Shown one piece after another: positions 36,573 to 45,528 of a DNA stretch of 64,000 nucleotides; within the stretch, counting starts at the first letter, position 1; every line of letters starts with the position of its first letter. The notes below the pieces were generated by a model. It made no database searches. It was not told where the DNA came from and worked only from the letters and a program-made list of their open reading frames with translations. The translations under genes were made by a program, and so were the position numbers. The stretch is from assembly GCF_937875145.1 (NCBI RefSeq), contig NZ_CALNCS010000005.1, positions 1 through 64,000 on the forward strand, read 5' to 3'. The stretch is from Alkalibaculum bacchi. GTDB taxonomy: Bacteria; Bacillota; Clostridia; Eubacteriales; Alkalibacteraceae.

Positions 36573-36600
36573 AACTTACAACGTACAACTTAGAACTAAA
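36573..36600. repeat. Heptamer array, four units, GAACTTA type
   Basis: There are four contiguous 7-bp units (GAACTTA, CAACGTA and two more). The same family occurs at about 47550-47577, 49690-49720 and 5798-5830. Confidence 0.85.
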
Positions 36601-36707
36601 GCGCCTCATGGCGCTTTAAAAAAGGCAACCTTAAAGGTTGTCCTTTTCTAGTTATAGAGTTAAACTTAAAATTAAGATATAATCTAATACAGTGAGAGGA
36701 GCTTTTT

Positions 36708-37400
36708 ATGTACAATGTCCTTGTGGTAGAAGATGAAAAGGAGATACAAGAGATTATTAGTAAATACCTAACTCGTGAAGGATATCATGTTTACTCTGCT
36801 GACGATGGAATCAATGCTTTAGCTATTTTTTATGATCAAAGAATAGATATCGTGATTCTAGATATTATGATGCCAGGTATAGATGGATTTGAGGTTTTAG
36901 AAGAGATCAGAAAGGTATCTCAAATTCCTATTATTATGCTGACGGCAAAGCAGGAAGAGGTAGATCGGCTTCAGGGTTTTGATCTTGGGGCAGATGACTA
37001 TGTTATAAAGCCATTTAGCCCGAGGGAATTGATGAAGAGAGTTCATGTGCTTATTAAGCGGGTGTACTCCCATAAAGAGCGTGAGCATATTCTTCATATC
37101 CATCCTTTTGAATTACATGTGGACAGCCATAAATTATTTAAAGGTAAAATGGAAATACCAATTACTTCCATGGAATTTAATTTACTATATGTATTTTTTC
37201 ATAATGTGGGCATGGTTTTATCTAGAGATCAACTTATTGAAAAAGCTCTCGGAAATGATTATGAGGGGTATGATAGAAGCATTGATACGTATATTAAGAG
37301 AATACGCCATAAGATAGAAGAGGATTCTAAAAATCCTCAGTATCTAAAGACTAGGTATGGTGCAGGTTATGTATTCGAAGGAAATGAACATGAGCATTAA
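36708..37400 (+). CDS. OmpR-family response regulator
   Basis: The 230-aa regulator has a receiver domain (phospho-Asp in IDIVILDIMMPGIDG, about residue 52; Thr/Lys of the active site at LTAK and IKPF) and a C-terminal winged helix (GYDRSIDTYIKRIRHKIE). AGAGGAG precedes the ATG. It overlaps the sensor gene by 11 bp. It probably controls the small membrane proteins upstream or a metal/envelope response. Confidence 0.93.
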   Translation: MYNVLVVEDEKEIQEIISKYLTREGYHVYSADDGINALAIFYDQRIDIVILDIMMPGIDGFEVLEEIRKVSQIPIIMLTAKQEEVDRLQGFDLGADDYVIKPFSPRELMKRVHVLIKRVYSHKEREHILHIHPFELHVDSHKLFKGKMEIPITSMEFNLLYVFFHNVGMVLSRDQLIEKALGNDYEGYDRSIDTYIKRIRHKIEEDSKNPQYLKTRYGAGYVFEGNEHEH

Positions 37401-38742
37401 AAAGCAATGGTTAATTACACTAATCCTCATAGCCACGATAGCAATTATCACCAATTCCGCACTTTACAGCATACTAATTGACAAATATTTTGTCCGTTAT
37501 ATTGGACAAAATTACGAAAAACAAATGAAAGAAATTCAAGAGTATGCTGAGTTTATTTTACACAATGAGCTCATAACTAAAAAACAAATGCAAATGGAAA
37601 TGCAGAAGTATTTAGATGATCCCATAACTGAGATATCCATTTACGATTCAACCGGGCAAATCATCCTCTCTGCTAAGAAAATGGGTATGGGTAGAATGCA
37701 TAGACAGATGATGGGACGAGAGAACTCAGAAGTAAGAGATGAATACAATTTAGAAGATGGCCAAAATAGTATTGGAAAACTCATTATCACTAGGCAGGGA
37801 TCCATTGAGGATTCGGTTACTTCTATATTATTTAAAAAGGAATTGTTGAATACGAGCTTAATATCAGGTGGAATTGTCTTACTCATGGCCTTGGTGGTAA
37901 GTATTCTCATCAGCAGAAAAACTGCCAAGGACTTAATGAACACGGCTAATTATGCCAAGGGTTTAGATTTAAATTTAGAAGAGGAGCTTCCACTATCTCA
38001 TATTACAGAGATTACAGAAATTCAAAACAGCTTGGTTCTATTAGCTACAAAACTGAGGATGAAGGAAAAGGCGAGAAAGCAAAAGCTCGACACGGTAGTT
38101 CATCAAGGAAGAACACCCTTAACTATCATGAAATCTCAATTAGAAGGGGCTGTAGATGGTATTGTGACAATGGATGAAAACCGACTAGAGAGTTTGATAA
38201 ATCAGGTGGACACATTAACAGATGTAATAGGGAATCTAAAGGAGATATTTGAAATAGAACAAGCAAAAGATCCCTTAAAGATTGAAACTTTTGATCTAAC
38301 AGAAGAAATCAACAAAATAATAAAGGGATTTAAACTGCAATTTGAAGACAAGGGAGTAAGATTAGCATTTCTAGGAGAGAAGGGGATTGTTGGGACTACA
38401 GATAGATACCTTCTGACTCAAGGGATCTATAATATTTTAACCAATGCTTATAAATTCACTCCTAAGGGTGGAAAAGTTCAACTAGACATAAAAAAAGTGG
38501 GAGATCGAATTGAATTAAAAATAATGGATACAGGTATTGGAATTCCTAAGGATAACCTTTTGACTGTATTTAATCCTTACGTACGTGGTTCTAATGTTGG
38601 AAAGATAACAGGTCAAGGATTAGGACTGTTCGTAGTAAAGAACAATATAGAACGAGTTGGTGGAAGAGTTGACGTTTCCTCAGTAGAAGGGAAAGGAACG
38701 ACTTTTGTTGTAAATATTCCTAGTACAATACAAGACGAATAA
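37390..38742 (+). CDS. Sensor histidine kinase with Met-rich sensing loop
   Basis: The 450-aa kinase has two TM segments (about 8-28 and about 155-178) around an extracytoplasmic loop with a Met/His-rich patch (KKMGMGRMHRQMMGRE). A HAMP-like region is followed by an H-box, VVHQGRTPLTIM, which lacks the usual SHELR form, then N-box NAYKFTP, DTGIGI and GQGLGLFVVK. GAAGG supports ATG 37390; earlier Mets lie in the regulator's end. Pair with the upstream regulator. A terminator follows. Confidence 0.9.
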   Translation: MSIKKQWLITLILIATIAIITNSALYSILIDKYFVRYIGQNYEKQMKEIQEYAEFILHNELITKKQMQMEMQKYLDDPITEISIYDSTGQIILSAKKMGMGRMHRQMMGRENSEVRDEYNLEDGQNSIGKLIITRQGSIEDSVTSILFKKELLNTSLISGGIVLLMALVVSILISRKTAKDLMNTANYAKGLDLNLEEELPLSHITEITEIQNSLVLLATKLRMKEKARKQKLDTVVHQGRTPLTIMKSQLEGAVDGIVTMDENRLESLINQVDTLTDVIGNLKEIFEIEQAKDPLKIETFDLTEEINKIIKGFKLQFEDKGVRLAFLGEKGIVGTTDRYLLTQGIYNILTNAYKFTPKGGKVQLDIKKVGDRIELKIMDTGIGIPKDNLLTVFNPYVRGSNVGKITGQGLGLFVVKNNIERVGGRVDVSSVEGKGTTFVVNIPSTIQDE

Positions 38743-38747
38743 TGATT

Positions 38748-38780
38748 AAGCTATCTTTTTAATAGGATAGCTTTTCTTGT
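38748..38780 (+). terminator. Terminator of the first two-component pair
   Basis: AAGCTATC pairs with GATAGCTT, followed by TTTCTTG. Confidence 0.65.
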
Positions 38781-38896
38781 TTAGTCATGATTAGCATGGA
38801 GTTTAAGAAATTCTTAAGAATTATGTAGATTATTTGTAATAGTACTCTGTTAGAATAAAAGTGAAGTAGTGATGATGAAATTTTAGGGGGAAAAGT

Positions 38897-39592
38897 ATGG
38901 ATGATTTAAAGGTTTTAGTATGTGATGATGATGTAGCCATATTGGATGCTATAGAGATTTTTTTAAAACAAGAAAATTATACTGTCTTTAGGGCAACAAA
39001 TGGCATAGAAGCTCTTACTATATTAGAGGAAAATGAAATTCATTTGATTATATTAGATATTATGATGCCAAAGCTCGATGGACTTTCTGCCATGATCAGA
39101 ATTCGAAAGAATGAAAATGTACCTATTATTCTATTATCTGCAAAATCAGAAGATACGGATAAAATAGTAGGACTTAATATGGGTGCAGATGATTATGTGA
39201 CAAAACCTTTTAATTCCTTAGAATTAATGGCTAGGGTAAAATCTCAGATGCGAAGGTATACTCGCTTAGGGAGCATTGCCCCTAAAGCTAGTGTACTTCG
39301 AACAGGAGGATTAGAACTAGATACAGAGGCAAAGGAGCTGACTGTAGATGGAGAAGCAGTTAAACTGACGGCTACGGAATACGGTATCTTAGAATACCTT
39401 ATGGAAAATATGGGTAGAGTATTTTCTTCCAATCAAATTTATGAGAGAGTCTGGAACGAAATCTCCTATGGTGTGGAAAACACAGTATCTGTTCATATTC
39501 GAAGAATTCGAGAGAAAATAGAAATCAATCCAAAGGAACCAAAATATTTAAAGGTGGTGTGGGGTATTGGATACAAGATCGAAAAGCTTTAG
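38897..39592 (+). CDS. OmpR-family response regulator, second pair
   Basis: The 231-aa regulator has DDDVAILDAIEIFLKQE, phospho-Asp in ILDIMMPKLDG, and a winged-helix tail (VENTVSVHIRRIREKIE, VWGIGYKIEKL). AGGGGGAAAAG precedes the ATG. Its last 26 bp overlap the start of the partner kinase. It looks like VanR/PhoP-type envelope regulators. Confidence 0.93.
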   Translation: MDDLKVLVCDDDVAILDAIEIFLKQENYTVFRATNGIEALTILEENEIHLIILDIMMPKLDGLSAMIRIRKNENVPIILLSAKSEDTDKIVGLNMGADDYVTKPFNSLELMARVKSQMRRYTRLGSIAPKASVLRTGGLELDTEAKELTVDGEAVKLTATEYGILEYLMENMGRVFSSNQIYERVWNEISYGVENTVSVHIRRIREKIEINPKEPKYLKVVWGIGYKIEKL

Positions 39593-41627
39593 TTTATATG
39601 GTTTACTTAAGTTTATACTTGTAATCATTATGATAGCTAGTGTATTTGTACTGCATCCAGCAGGAAGTTATTTAAGAGATTTAGGGACCGCCAAAAAGTA
39701 TAGTGAATCTGATGAATTTCAAGAGAGATATAATGATTTAATACACAATATTACTGAATATTATGTAGAATTAAAATCAGAAGAGAATATTAAATCCATG
39801 GAAGAGAATTTGCGAAAAGATAAGATAAGAGATCACTACGGTGTTTTAGAGGAATCTGCTAGTACTGAGGGGATCGTTATTGATGAACCCTTTGTAAAAG
39901 AGCAGGTAGACTCAGAGATACAAAACAAATTTGATCGTCTTTATAGAATTGAGCAAAATCTTTCTAACAATGTAAATTTTCTATACTATATAGAAAATTT
40001 TAATACAGAGGAAGTTTATACGAATATAGAAGATAATAACCCTATAGAGTTTTTAAAAAATCAAACAAATTATGCGTATTTCGATCAATATCGAGCAGAT
40101 AATAAAGGATATTATAATTATAATAGCAATATCATGGAGATGTTAAAGGGAACAGATTACAAAGTTCATACTGCTGTTTATAAATCCCTTCGTATGGGAG
40201 ATGAATTCTTTGTTGAAGGTACAGAATTTAATAGGAATTTGAGTATTTATCCAAAAGTGAGATCCATATTTATTGCTGCTGTAATTACTTTTATTCTAAG
40301 CCTAGGAATCCTAGTGCGAATTATAGGGAGAAATAGCAATGGAAATATAATTCCTAGAAAATCTATGAAGATATACAATGAAATACAAATTATAATAGCG
40401 CTGTTTGCTATTGTAATTTTGAGATCTTCCGTAGAGTTTATATTTGCCACGGGCTTAGGAGATATTTTTACACGTGATTATAGAAGCGAAGTTTTATTAG
40501 CCTCATATATGAATGTGTTTTTATTGCTAGGTTTATCGTTTCTAAGGCAGCTAAAGAACAAAAGCTTATTGACCAATACGATAAGTCATAATTTGTTTAA
40601 AGTATGTTTTCGAACGAAGTTCTTCATAGGAATTTTAATATCTTTCATAATATATGTAATAGCTAATGGCATTATTGTAATCCTCATGTTTGCAAGCGGC
40701 AATGGTATTATTAGTCTTGCAGCCTTTTTAGGGTTTGTAGCTTTTAATATATACGCCTTTTTATATGTACAAAAAACCCTTAGTTCACTAGAAAAGATTA
40801 TGAGTATAACAAAAGAATACGCATATGGTAATTATACAGAAAAATACAATGAAGAAGATATCGTCGTTCCTTTTAGAGGTTTTTATGGAGACATCGTGAG
40901 AATCAAAGATGGAATGAAAGAGGCTGTAAATAATGCCATAAAAGGAGAGCGGCTAAAGACAGAGCTCATTACTAATGTATCTCACGACTTAAAGACACCT
41001 CTTACATCTATTATCAATTATGTGGACCTTTTGAAGCGGGAAGATTTGCAAGGTGAAAATACAAGGGAATACGTAAGTATACTAGAGGAAAAGTCAAATC
41101 GACTAAAACAATTAATTGATGATTTATTAGAGGCGAGCAAGGCATCAAGTGGCAATTTAAATGTAGAATTGCAAACTTTAGATCTTAATGAACTAGTACA
41201 ACAATCCATTGGAGAATACGAGGAAAAATTGCAGGAGAAGAATATCGAAATCAGAGCAAATGCCATCGTAGAAGATATACTTATACAAGCAGATGGCAAG
41301 CATATGTGGCGAATAGCAGAAAACTTATTTACTAATGTTATTAAATACACCATGCCCTATACGAGAGTGTATATTGAAACAGATGTAGAAGATGGCTATG
41401 GAAGAATTATCATGAAAAACGTATCTGCTCAAGCCTTAGATATAAGTCCAGAAGAACTAACACAAAGATTTGTGCGAGGTGAGGAATCTAGGACTACAGA
41501 AGGTTCAGGACTGGGATTGTCTATAGCACAAAGTTTAACTGCTATTCAAGGAGGCAAATTTAGCATCAATATAGACGGGGATTTGTTTAAAGTAACAATA
41601 GAGATGCCCCTGAGTCAGTCATCCTGA
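39567..41627 (+). CDS. Sensor histidine kinase, 686 aa, multi-TM
   Basis: The kinase has an N-terminal TM (about 12-30), a large outside domain (about 31-225), and about five further TMs (about 226-400). HisKA has the H-box NVSHDLKTPLTSIINYVDLL, and the ATPase domain has NLFTNVIKYTMP and GSGLGLSIAQSL. The start is a TTG inside the regulator's 3' end; AAGGTGG lies at a usable distance. The TGA stop is inside a GTCATCC...GGATCT element, so the final residues (SQSS) come from the repeat. Confidence 0.88.
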   Translation: MDTRSKSFSLYGLLKFILVIIMIASVFVLHPAGSYLRDLGTAKKYSESDEFQERYNDLIHNITEYYVELKSEENIKSMEENLRKDKIRDHYGVLEESASTEGIVIDEPFVKEQVDSEIQNKFDRLYRIEQNLSNNVNFLYYIENFNTEEVYTNIEDNNPIEFLKNQTNYAYFDQYRADNKGYYNYNSNIMEMLKGTDYKVHTAVYKSLRMGDEFFVEGTEFNRNLSIYPKVRSIFIAAVITFILSLGILVRIIGRNSNGNIIPRKSMKIYNEIQIIIALFAIVILRSSVEFIFATGLGDIFTRDYRSEVLLASYMNVFLLLGLSFLRQLKNKSLLTNTISHNLFKVCFRTKFFIGILISFIIYVIANGIIVILMFASGNGIISLAAFLGFVAFNIYAFLYVQKTLSSLEKIMSITKEYAYGNYTEKYNEEDIVVPFRGFYGDIVRIKDGMKEAVNNAIKGERLKTELITNVSHDLKTPLTSIINYVDLLKREDLQGENTREYVSILEEKSNRLKQLIDDLLEASKASSGNLNVELQTLDLNELVQQSIGEYEEKLQEKNIEIRANAIVEDILIQADGKHMWRIAENLFTNVIKYTMPYTRVYIETDVEDGYGRIIMKNVSAQALDISPEELTQRFVRGEESRTTEGSGLGLSIAQSLTAIQGGKFSINIDGDLFKVTIEMPLSQSS

Positions 41628-41644
41628 GCGTCAGCGAAGGATCT
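41618..41644 (+). repeat. GTCATCC element over the kinase stop
   Basis: The TGA stop of the kinase is the TGA of CATCCTGAGCG in this element. Confidence 0.85.
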
Positions 41645-41880
41645 CTACAAATGAACGACGAAGAGCAAGTAATAGATAATTAAAATGAAACTTCTTGTAT
41701 TAGACCCCAACTATTCTGATATTTATACCTGTTAATATTATTTTGAGAAATCCTTCGTTGCAAGCTCCTTCAGATGAAAAATGCAGTAGCATAATTAATA
41801 AGCATCTTAAAATATGTATATCATAATAAAGAATCATATAATATAATAAAGGTATTCAATATTATGAAAAGGTGTGATAA

Positions 41881-42681
41881 ATGATGTGGACTCGTGCAGA
41901 ATTAAAAACGAGAGCGAAAAGCGTGTTAAAAGTTACCTACTGGAAATCTTTCTTAGTCAGTATTATTTTAGCTATTGTAGGAGGCTCTGGCGGTGGTTCG
42001 TCTTCCATGAGAGCGCGGATGGGAAATGAGACTGGTGCGAATTTTTTAGACGAGTATAATTACAGTAGTGGTGATTTCAATGGTTTCGGCAATGAGATCC
42101 CTTTCGACTCCATTATGGATGGGGAGATGTTAGCATATCTCTTAGCTGTCTTTGGTATCATTGCTCTAATTGCTCTCCTTGTAGGAATTGCTTTACGTAT
42201 TTTTCTAGGGTATCCTTTAGAAATGGGTGGGCGAAAGTTCTTTGTGCAATCTTCTAGATACGGCGCAGATTTAAACTATTTAGGATACGGATTTACGAAG
42301 GGCAACTATTTAAATATTGTAAAGACCATGTTCTTTCGAGATCTTTATATCTTCTTCTGGAGTTTATTGCTAATTATACCAGGTATTATAAAATCTTACT
42401 CCTATAGTATGGTACCTTATATTTTAGCAGATAATCCTCAAATGGAAACGGATGTAGCCATTCAGATGAGCATGAACATGACAAAAGGACATAAGTTTAA
42501 TATGTGGGTCTTGGATCTGTCTTTTATTGGATGGTATATACTAGGAATGATTGCACTAGGAATAGGAATTCTATTCGTACTCCCTTACGAAAACGCTACA
42601 AAAGCAGAACTTTACATAGAACTTAGAAAAGAAGCCATTGAATCAGGACTGATATCGGCGCACGATTTAGTGGAAAGCTGA
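41881..42681 (+). CDS. DUF975 membrane protein
   Basis: The 266-aa protein is a DUF975 family member with a cytoplasmic N-terminus (MWTRAELKTRAKSVLK), a variable Gly/Ser-rich loop and about five TM segments, including LIIPGIIKSYSYSMVPYIL. Its role is unknown. AAGGTG precedes ATG 41881. The stop codon TGA lies in a GCTGAAT heptamer, so the terminal ES is repeat-encoded. Confidence 0.87.
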   Translation: MMWTRAELKTRAKSVLKVTYWKSFLVSIILAIVGGSGGGSSSMRARMGNETGANFLDEYNYSSGDFNGFGNEIPFDSIMDGEMLAYLLAVFGIIALIALLVGIALRIFLGYPLEMGGRKFFVQSSRYGADLNYLGYGFTKGNYLNIVKTMFFRDLYIFFWSLLLIIPGIIKSYSYSMVPYILADNPQMETDVAIQMSMNMTKGHKFNMWVLDLSFIGWYILGMIALGIGILFVLPYENATKAELYIELRKEAIESGLISAHDLVES

Positions 42682-42697
42682 ATGCTGAAAGCGGAAA
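42670..42697. repeat. Heptamer array over the DUF975 stop
   Basis: There are four contiguous 7-bp units, GTGGAAA, GCTGAAT and two of the GCNGAAN type. The stop TGA is at 42679-42681. Confidence 0.9.
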
Positions 42698-42813
42698 GGT
42701 ACAATCTCGCCTAGAGGCGAGAAAAAGTAAGATCCTTCGGCTAAAGCCTCAGGATGACAATGCAGCAGCTATGGTGAAAGGATACCTTCGACACAAAACG
42801 GTATCTTTGACAC

Positions 42814-42848
42814 AACAGGATCCCAAAGCTAGCTTAGGATCCTGTTTT
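42814..42848 (+). terminator. Terminator of the DUF975 gene
   Basis: AACAGGATCC pairs with GGATCCTGTT, with a further inner GCTAGC palindrome, and TTTT follows. GTCATCC...GGATCT elements flank it (42730-42758 reverse; 42850-42876). Confidence 0.7.
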
Positions 42849-42928
42849 AGTCATCCTGAGCGACAGCGAAGGATCTTAGACCCCAGAGCCTACCCAAGCT
42901 CTCACCTCTAACTCTCACTTCCAACTTC

Positions 42929-43420
42929 TCATTTCCTGGCGCACTCTCCGCTTTGTCCTTTTAGGATTTCAATGCCATGACCTAGAGCTGGTAAGATTAT
43001 ATCTAAAGCTTCATTTACGGCTTTTGGACTTCCTGGCATATTGATGATTAATGTCTTACCTCGAATGCCCGCAGCAGCTCTTGACAGCATAGCTCGGTTT
43101 GTGATTTTCATGCTTTCTGCTCTTATTGCTTCGGGGATGCCTGGCGTTTCTCTTTCAATAATATCTTTTGTAGCCTCTGGCGTAATATCTCGTGGAGAGA
43201 AACCGGTGCCACCTGTTGTGAGAACTAAATCTAAATGTAGTTCATCTGCCATTCGAATCAATGCACTACTAATGACTTCTCTTTCATCGGGAAGGACTAG
43301 GTATTCAACTACTTCTCCATCTATTTCAGCTACTCTTTCCTGTATGACTTTACCGCTTTTATCTTCTCTTTCCCCTTTGTGACCTTTATCGCTGGCAGTT
43401 AAGATTCCAACCTTTATCAT
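42929..43420 (-). CDS. mog: Molybdopterin adenylyltransferase-type protein, MogA/MoaB
   Basis: The 163-aa protein carries the MPT-binding motifs TTGGTGFSPRDITPEAT and NMPGSPKAVNEAL. It activates molybdopterin by adenylylation before metal insertion. CAAAGGAG precedes ATG 43420; the ORF upstream to 43480 is spurious. It diverges from the Moco riboswitch-moaA unit, so both are probably controlled together. Confidence 0.9.
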   Translation of the reverse strand: MIKVGILTASDKGHKGEREDKSGKVIQERVAEIDGEVVEYLVLPDEREVISSALIRMADELHLDLVLTTGGTGFSPRDITPEATKDIIERETPGIPEAIRAESMKITNRAMLSRAAAGIRGKTLIINMPGSPKAVNEALDIILPALGHGIEILKGQSGECARK

Positions 43421-43491
43421 TAGAAACACTCCTTTGCGTATTTTAACTGTATTGTAACATAAAGAAGTGTCGCTTGCCATGGCCTTACACG

Positions 43492-43524
43492 AATAATCGT
43501 TAAATAATTATTAAACTATCGTTC
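43492..43524. repeat. Three-unit 11-bp array, AACnnnnGTT type
   Basis: There are three 11-bp units (AATAATCGTTA, AATAATTATTA, then AACTATCGTTC) between mog and the Moco riboswitch promoter. Confidence 0.75.
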
Positions 43525-43530
43525 ATATAC

Positions 43531-43675
43531 TTGACATCCTTGTCTACGTGAATTAAACTATAAATATAATAACTCCGAGTTGCTCAACCTAAGGGATACT
43601 ATGGTTGATTGACCGTGGGTAAGTTTGGAAACGACCTTGCCTTCCGAATGACCGAGAGAAATGAAAGGTATTTCT
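43531..43675 (+). ncRNA. Moco riboswitch (moaA leader)
   Basis: A TTGACA box (43531-43536) precedes a sequence matching the Moco RNA motif: AACTCCGAG at about 43571, CCTAAGGGATAC, ATGGTTGATTGACCG, and CCGAATGACCGAGAGA at the right end, with an inner GTAAG/CTTGC helix closed by GGAAAC. It lies on the same strand as moaA and about 215 bp upstream. Such RNAs bind molybdenum (or tungsten) cofactor and repress moa genes. I recognise the pattern from memory, without a covariance-model check. Confidence 0.75.
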
Positions 43676-43891
43676 TGAGGATTTGAAAAGGAGAAGATAT
43701 TGTTATGATTAATTTTTGTACTCTTTTTTACATATTAATTCATATCCTTTTCTTCTATTCCTTTGTGAAAAATCTCTGGTTCTTTATGCAAATTGTAAAC
43801 AATTACAACAAGCAATCTGTATATTTTAATTAAGTATGTAAAAGTAAGGCAAAACAAAATACAGGAGAAATCCTTAAATGGATGTGAAAAA

Positions 43892-44854
43892 ATGAAGGAT
43901 CGATTTAATAGAGAAATAAAATATTTGAGAATTTCAATTACAGAAAAATGCAATTTAAAGTGTATTTATTGCTCTCCTTCAGAGGGAGAACAATGTGCAG
44001 AGGAACGAGAAAAACACCTTACAGCAGAGGAAATTGAATCAGTAGTCCGCTCTATGGCTCAAATTGGAATTTCAAAGGTCCGAATTACAGGAGGAGAGCC
44101 ACTCATTCGAAAAGATGCATGCGAAATCATTGAAAGAATTGCTAAAATTTCAGGTATTGAAGATATTTCATTGACTACCAATGGCGTTATGTTAAATAAG
44201 ATGGCAGAAACCTTAAAGAAAGCTGGTTTGACTCGGTTAAACATAAGCTTGGACTCCTTAAAAGAAGACAAGTTTTCTTATATAACTGGAGGGGGTAAAT
44301 TAAAAGATACTCTAGCTGGTATCGAAAAATCTTTGGCCATAGGTTTGCAACCTGTAAAAATCAATACTGTTCTAGTAAAGGGAGTAAATGACGATGAAAT
44401 CGATTCTTTTATAGAGTTGACAAAGGATATGCCCTTACAAGTTCGATTTATAGAGCTTATGCCTATTGGACCTTTTGGAGAGGCTAATTCAGATAAAATT
44501 ATTCCAAATGAAGAAATCATCGAAGCTCGCCCTCAATTGGTATTTGATTATAAAAGCAATAAAGGTCAACCTGCTACCTATTATACAATAGATGGTTACA
44601 AGGGAAAGGTCGGATTTATTAGCCCTATGAGCCATAAATTTTGTTCAACTTGTAATAGGATCCGATTAACTAGCGATGGTAAGCTAAAACCTTGTTTGGG
44701 AAATAATGGAGAAATTGATTTAATAGAGACGATTCGAAAATATCCTGATAAACTAGATCATTTAATACAAGATACAATTTATAACAAGCCACAGGGACAT
44801 AATTTTGGAAAGGACTTCTCATCTGTGAGAAGTATGAATAAAATTGGAGGATAG
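43892..44854 (+). CDS. moaA: GTP 3',8-cyclase
   Basis: This radical SAM enzyme starts molybdopterin synthesis. The 320-aa protein has the radical SAM CxxxCxxC (CNLKCIYC), a second Fe-S site (FCSTCNRIRL...PCLG) and the essential C-terminal GG (MNKIGG). GGATGTG is a modest site before ATG 43892. moaC begins 3 bp after its stop. Expression is probably under the riboswitch at 43.6 kb. Confidence 0.95.
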   Translation: MKDRFNREIKYLRISITEKCNLKCIYCSPSEGEQCAEEREKHLTAEEIESVVRSMAQIGISKVRITGGEPLIRKDACEIIERIAKISGIEDISLTTNGVMLNKMAETLKKAGLTRLNISLDSLKEDKFSYITGGGKLKDTLAGIEKSLAIGLQPVKINTVLVKGVNDDEIDSFIELTKDMPLQVRFIELMPIGPFGEANSDKIIPNEEIIEARPQLVFDYKSNKGQPATYYTIDGYKGKVGFISPMSHKFCSTCNRIRLTSDGKLKPCLGNNGEIDLIETIRKYPDKLDHLIQDTIYNKPQGHNFGKDFSSVRSMNKIGG

Positions 44855-44856
44855 CT

Positions 44857-45327
44857 ATGAGTCTTACACATATAGACGAAAAAGGAAATGCAAAGATGGT
44901 AGATGTTTCGGAAAAACAAATGACTAAAAGAGAAGCCATCGCCGTAGGTAAAATATCAATGAAATTAGAGACTTTGGATATGATTATAGAAGGGAACACC
45001 CCAAAAGGTGATGTACTAGCTACTGCTCGAATAGCAGGCATTATGGGGGCAAAGAAAACCTATGAATTAATCCCCATGTGTCACAATATTCCTATAGATT
45101 CTGTCAAAGTTGAATTAAAACCAAATAGAGCGGAAAAAGCCATAGAAATTACGGCTATAGCAAAATGCACCTATAAAACGGGAATTGAAGTAGAAGCATT
45201 AACTGCTGTTTCCATTGCAGCATTAACCATATATGATATGTGTAAAGCTGTAGATCGGGGAATGGTAATAGGTGATATTACACTGGTGAAAAAGACTGGT
45301 GGGAAGTCGGGAACGTTTGAGAAATAG
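44857..45327 (+). CDS. moaC: Cyclic pyranopterin monophosphate synthase accessory protein
   Basis: The 156-aa enzyme completes cPMP formation with MoaA. It has the family motifs GDVLATARIAGIMGAKKTYELIP and MCHNIPID, plus EVEALTAVSIAALTIYDMCKAVD and KTGGKSG. It follows moaA after 2 bases and shares its transcript. Confidence 0.95.
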   Translation: MSLTHIDEKGNAKMVDVSEKQMTKREAIAVGKISMKLETLDMIIEGNTPKGDVLATARIAGIMGAKKTYELIPMCHNIPIDSVKVELKPNRAEKAIEITAIAKCTYKTGIEVEALTAVSIAALTIYDMCKAVDRGMVIGDITLVKKTGGKSGTFEK

Positions 45328-45419
45328 GTGGTCAGGTGGTCAGCAAAACCACATTTCGCCTAAAGGCGAAGTAATGTAGAGAATGATGCTCTTACCGTTG
45401 TGGTTGATGAATATTTACT

Positions 45420-45474
45420 AACAATTGTTTAGCTATGGTTTAACGATCGTTCAACAATGGTTCAACTATTGTTA
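45420..45474. repeat. Five-unit 11-bp array, AACnnnnGTT type
   Basis: There are five contiguous units, AACAATTGTTT, AGCTATGGTTT and three others. Composite repeats (AGGTGGTN, TTCGCC/GGCGAA hairpin) precede it after the moaC stop. Confidence 0.88.
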
Positions 45475-45528
45475 AAAGAAGGACCCTGCTATATGGACAT
45501 GAAATAAAAATCAAATTGGAGGTAAGGC

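Noticed and set aside
42929..43480. Longer form of MogA starting at 43480
   Set aside because: The extra 20 residues are not family-like, and CAAAGGAG fits ATG 43420.
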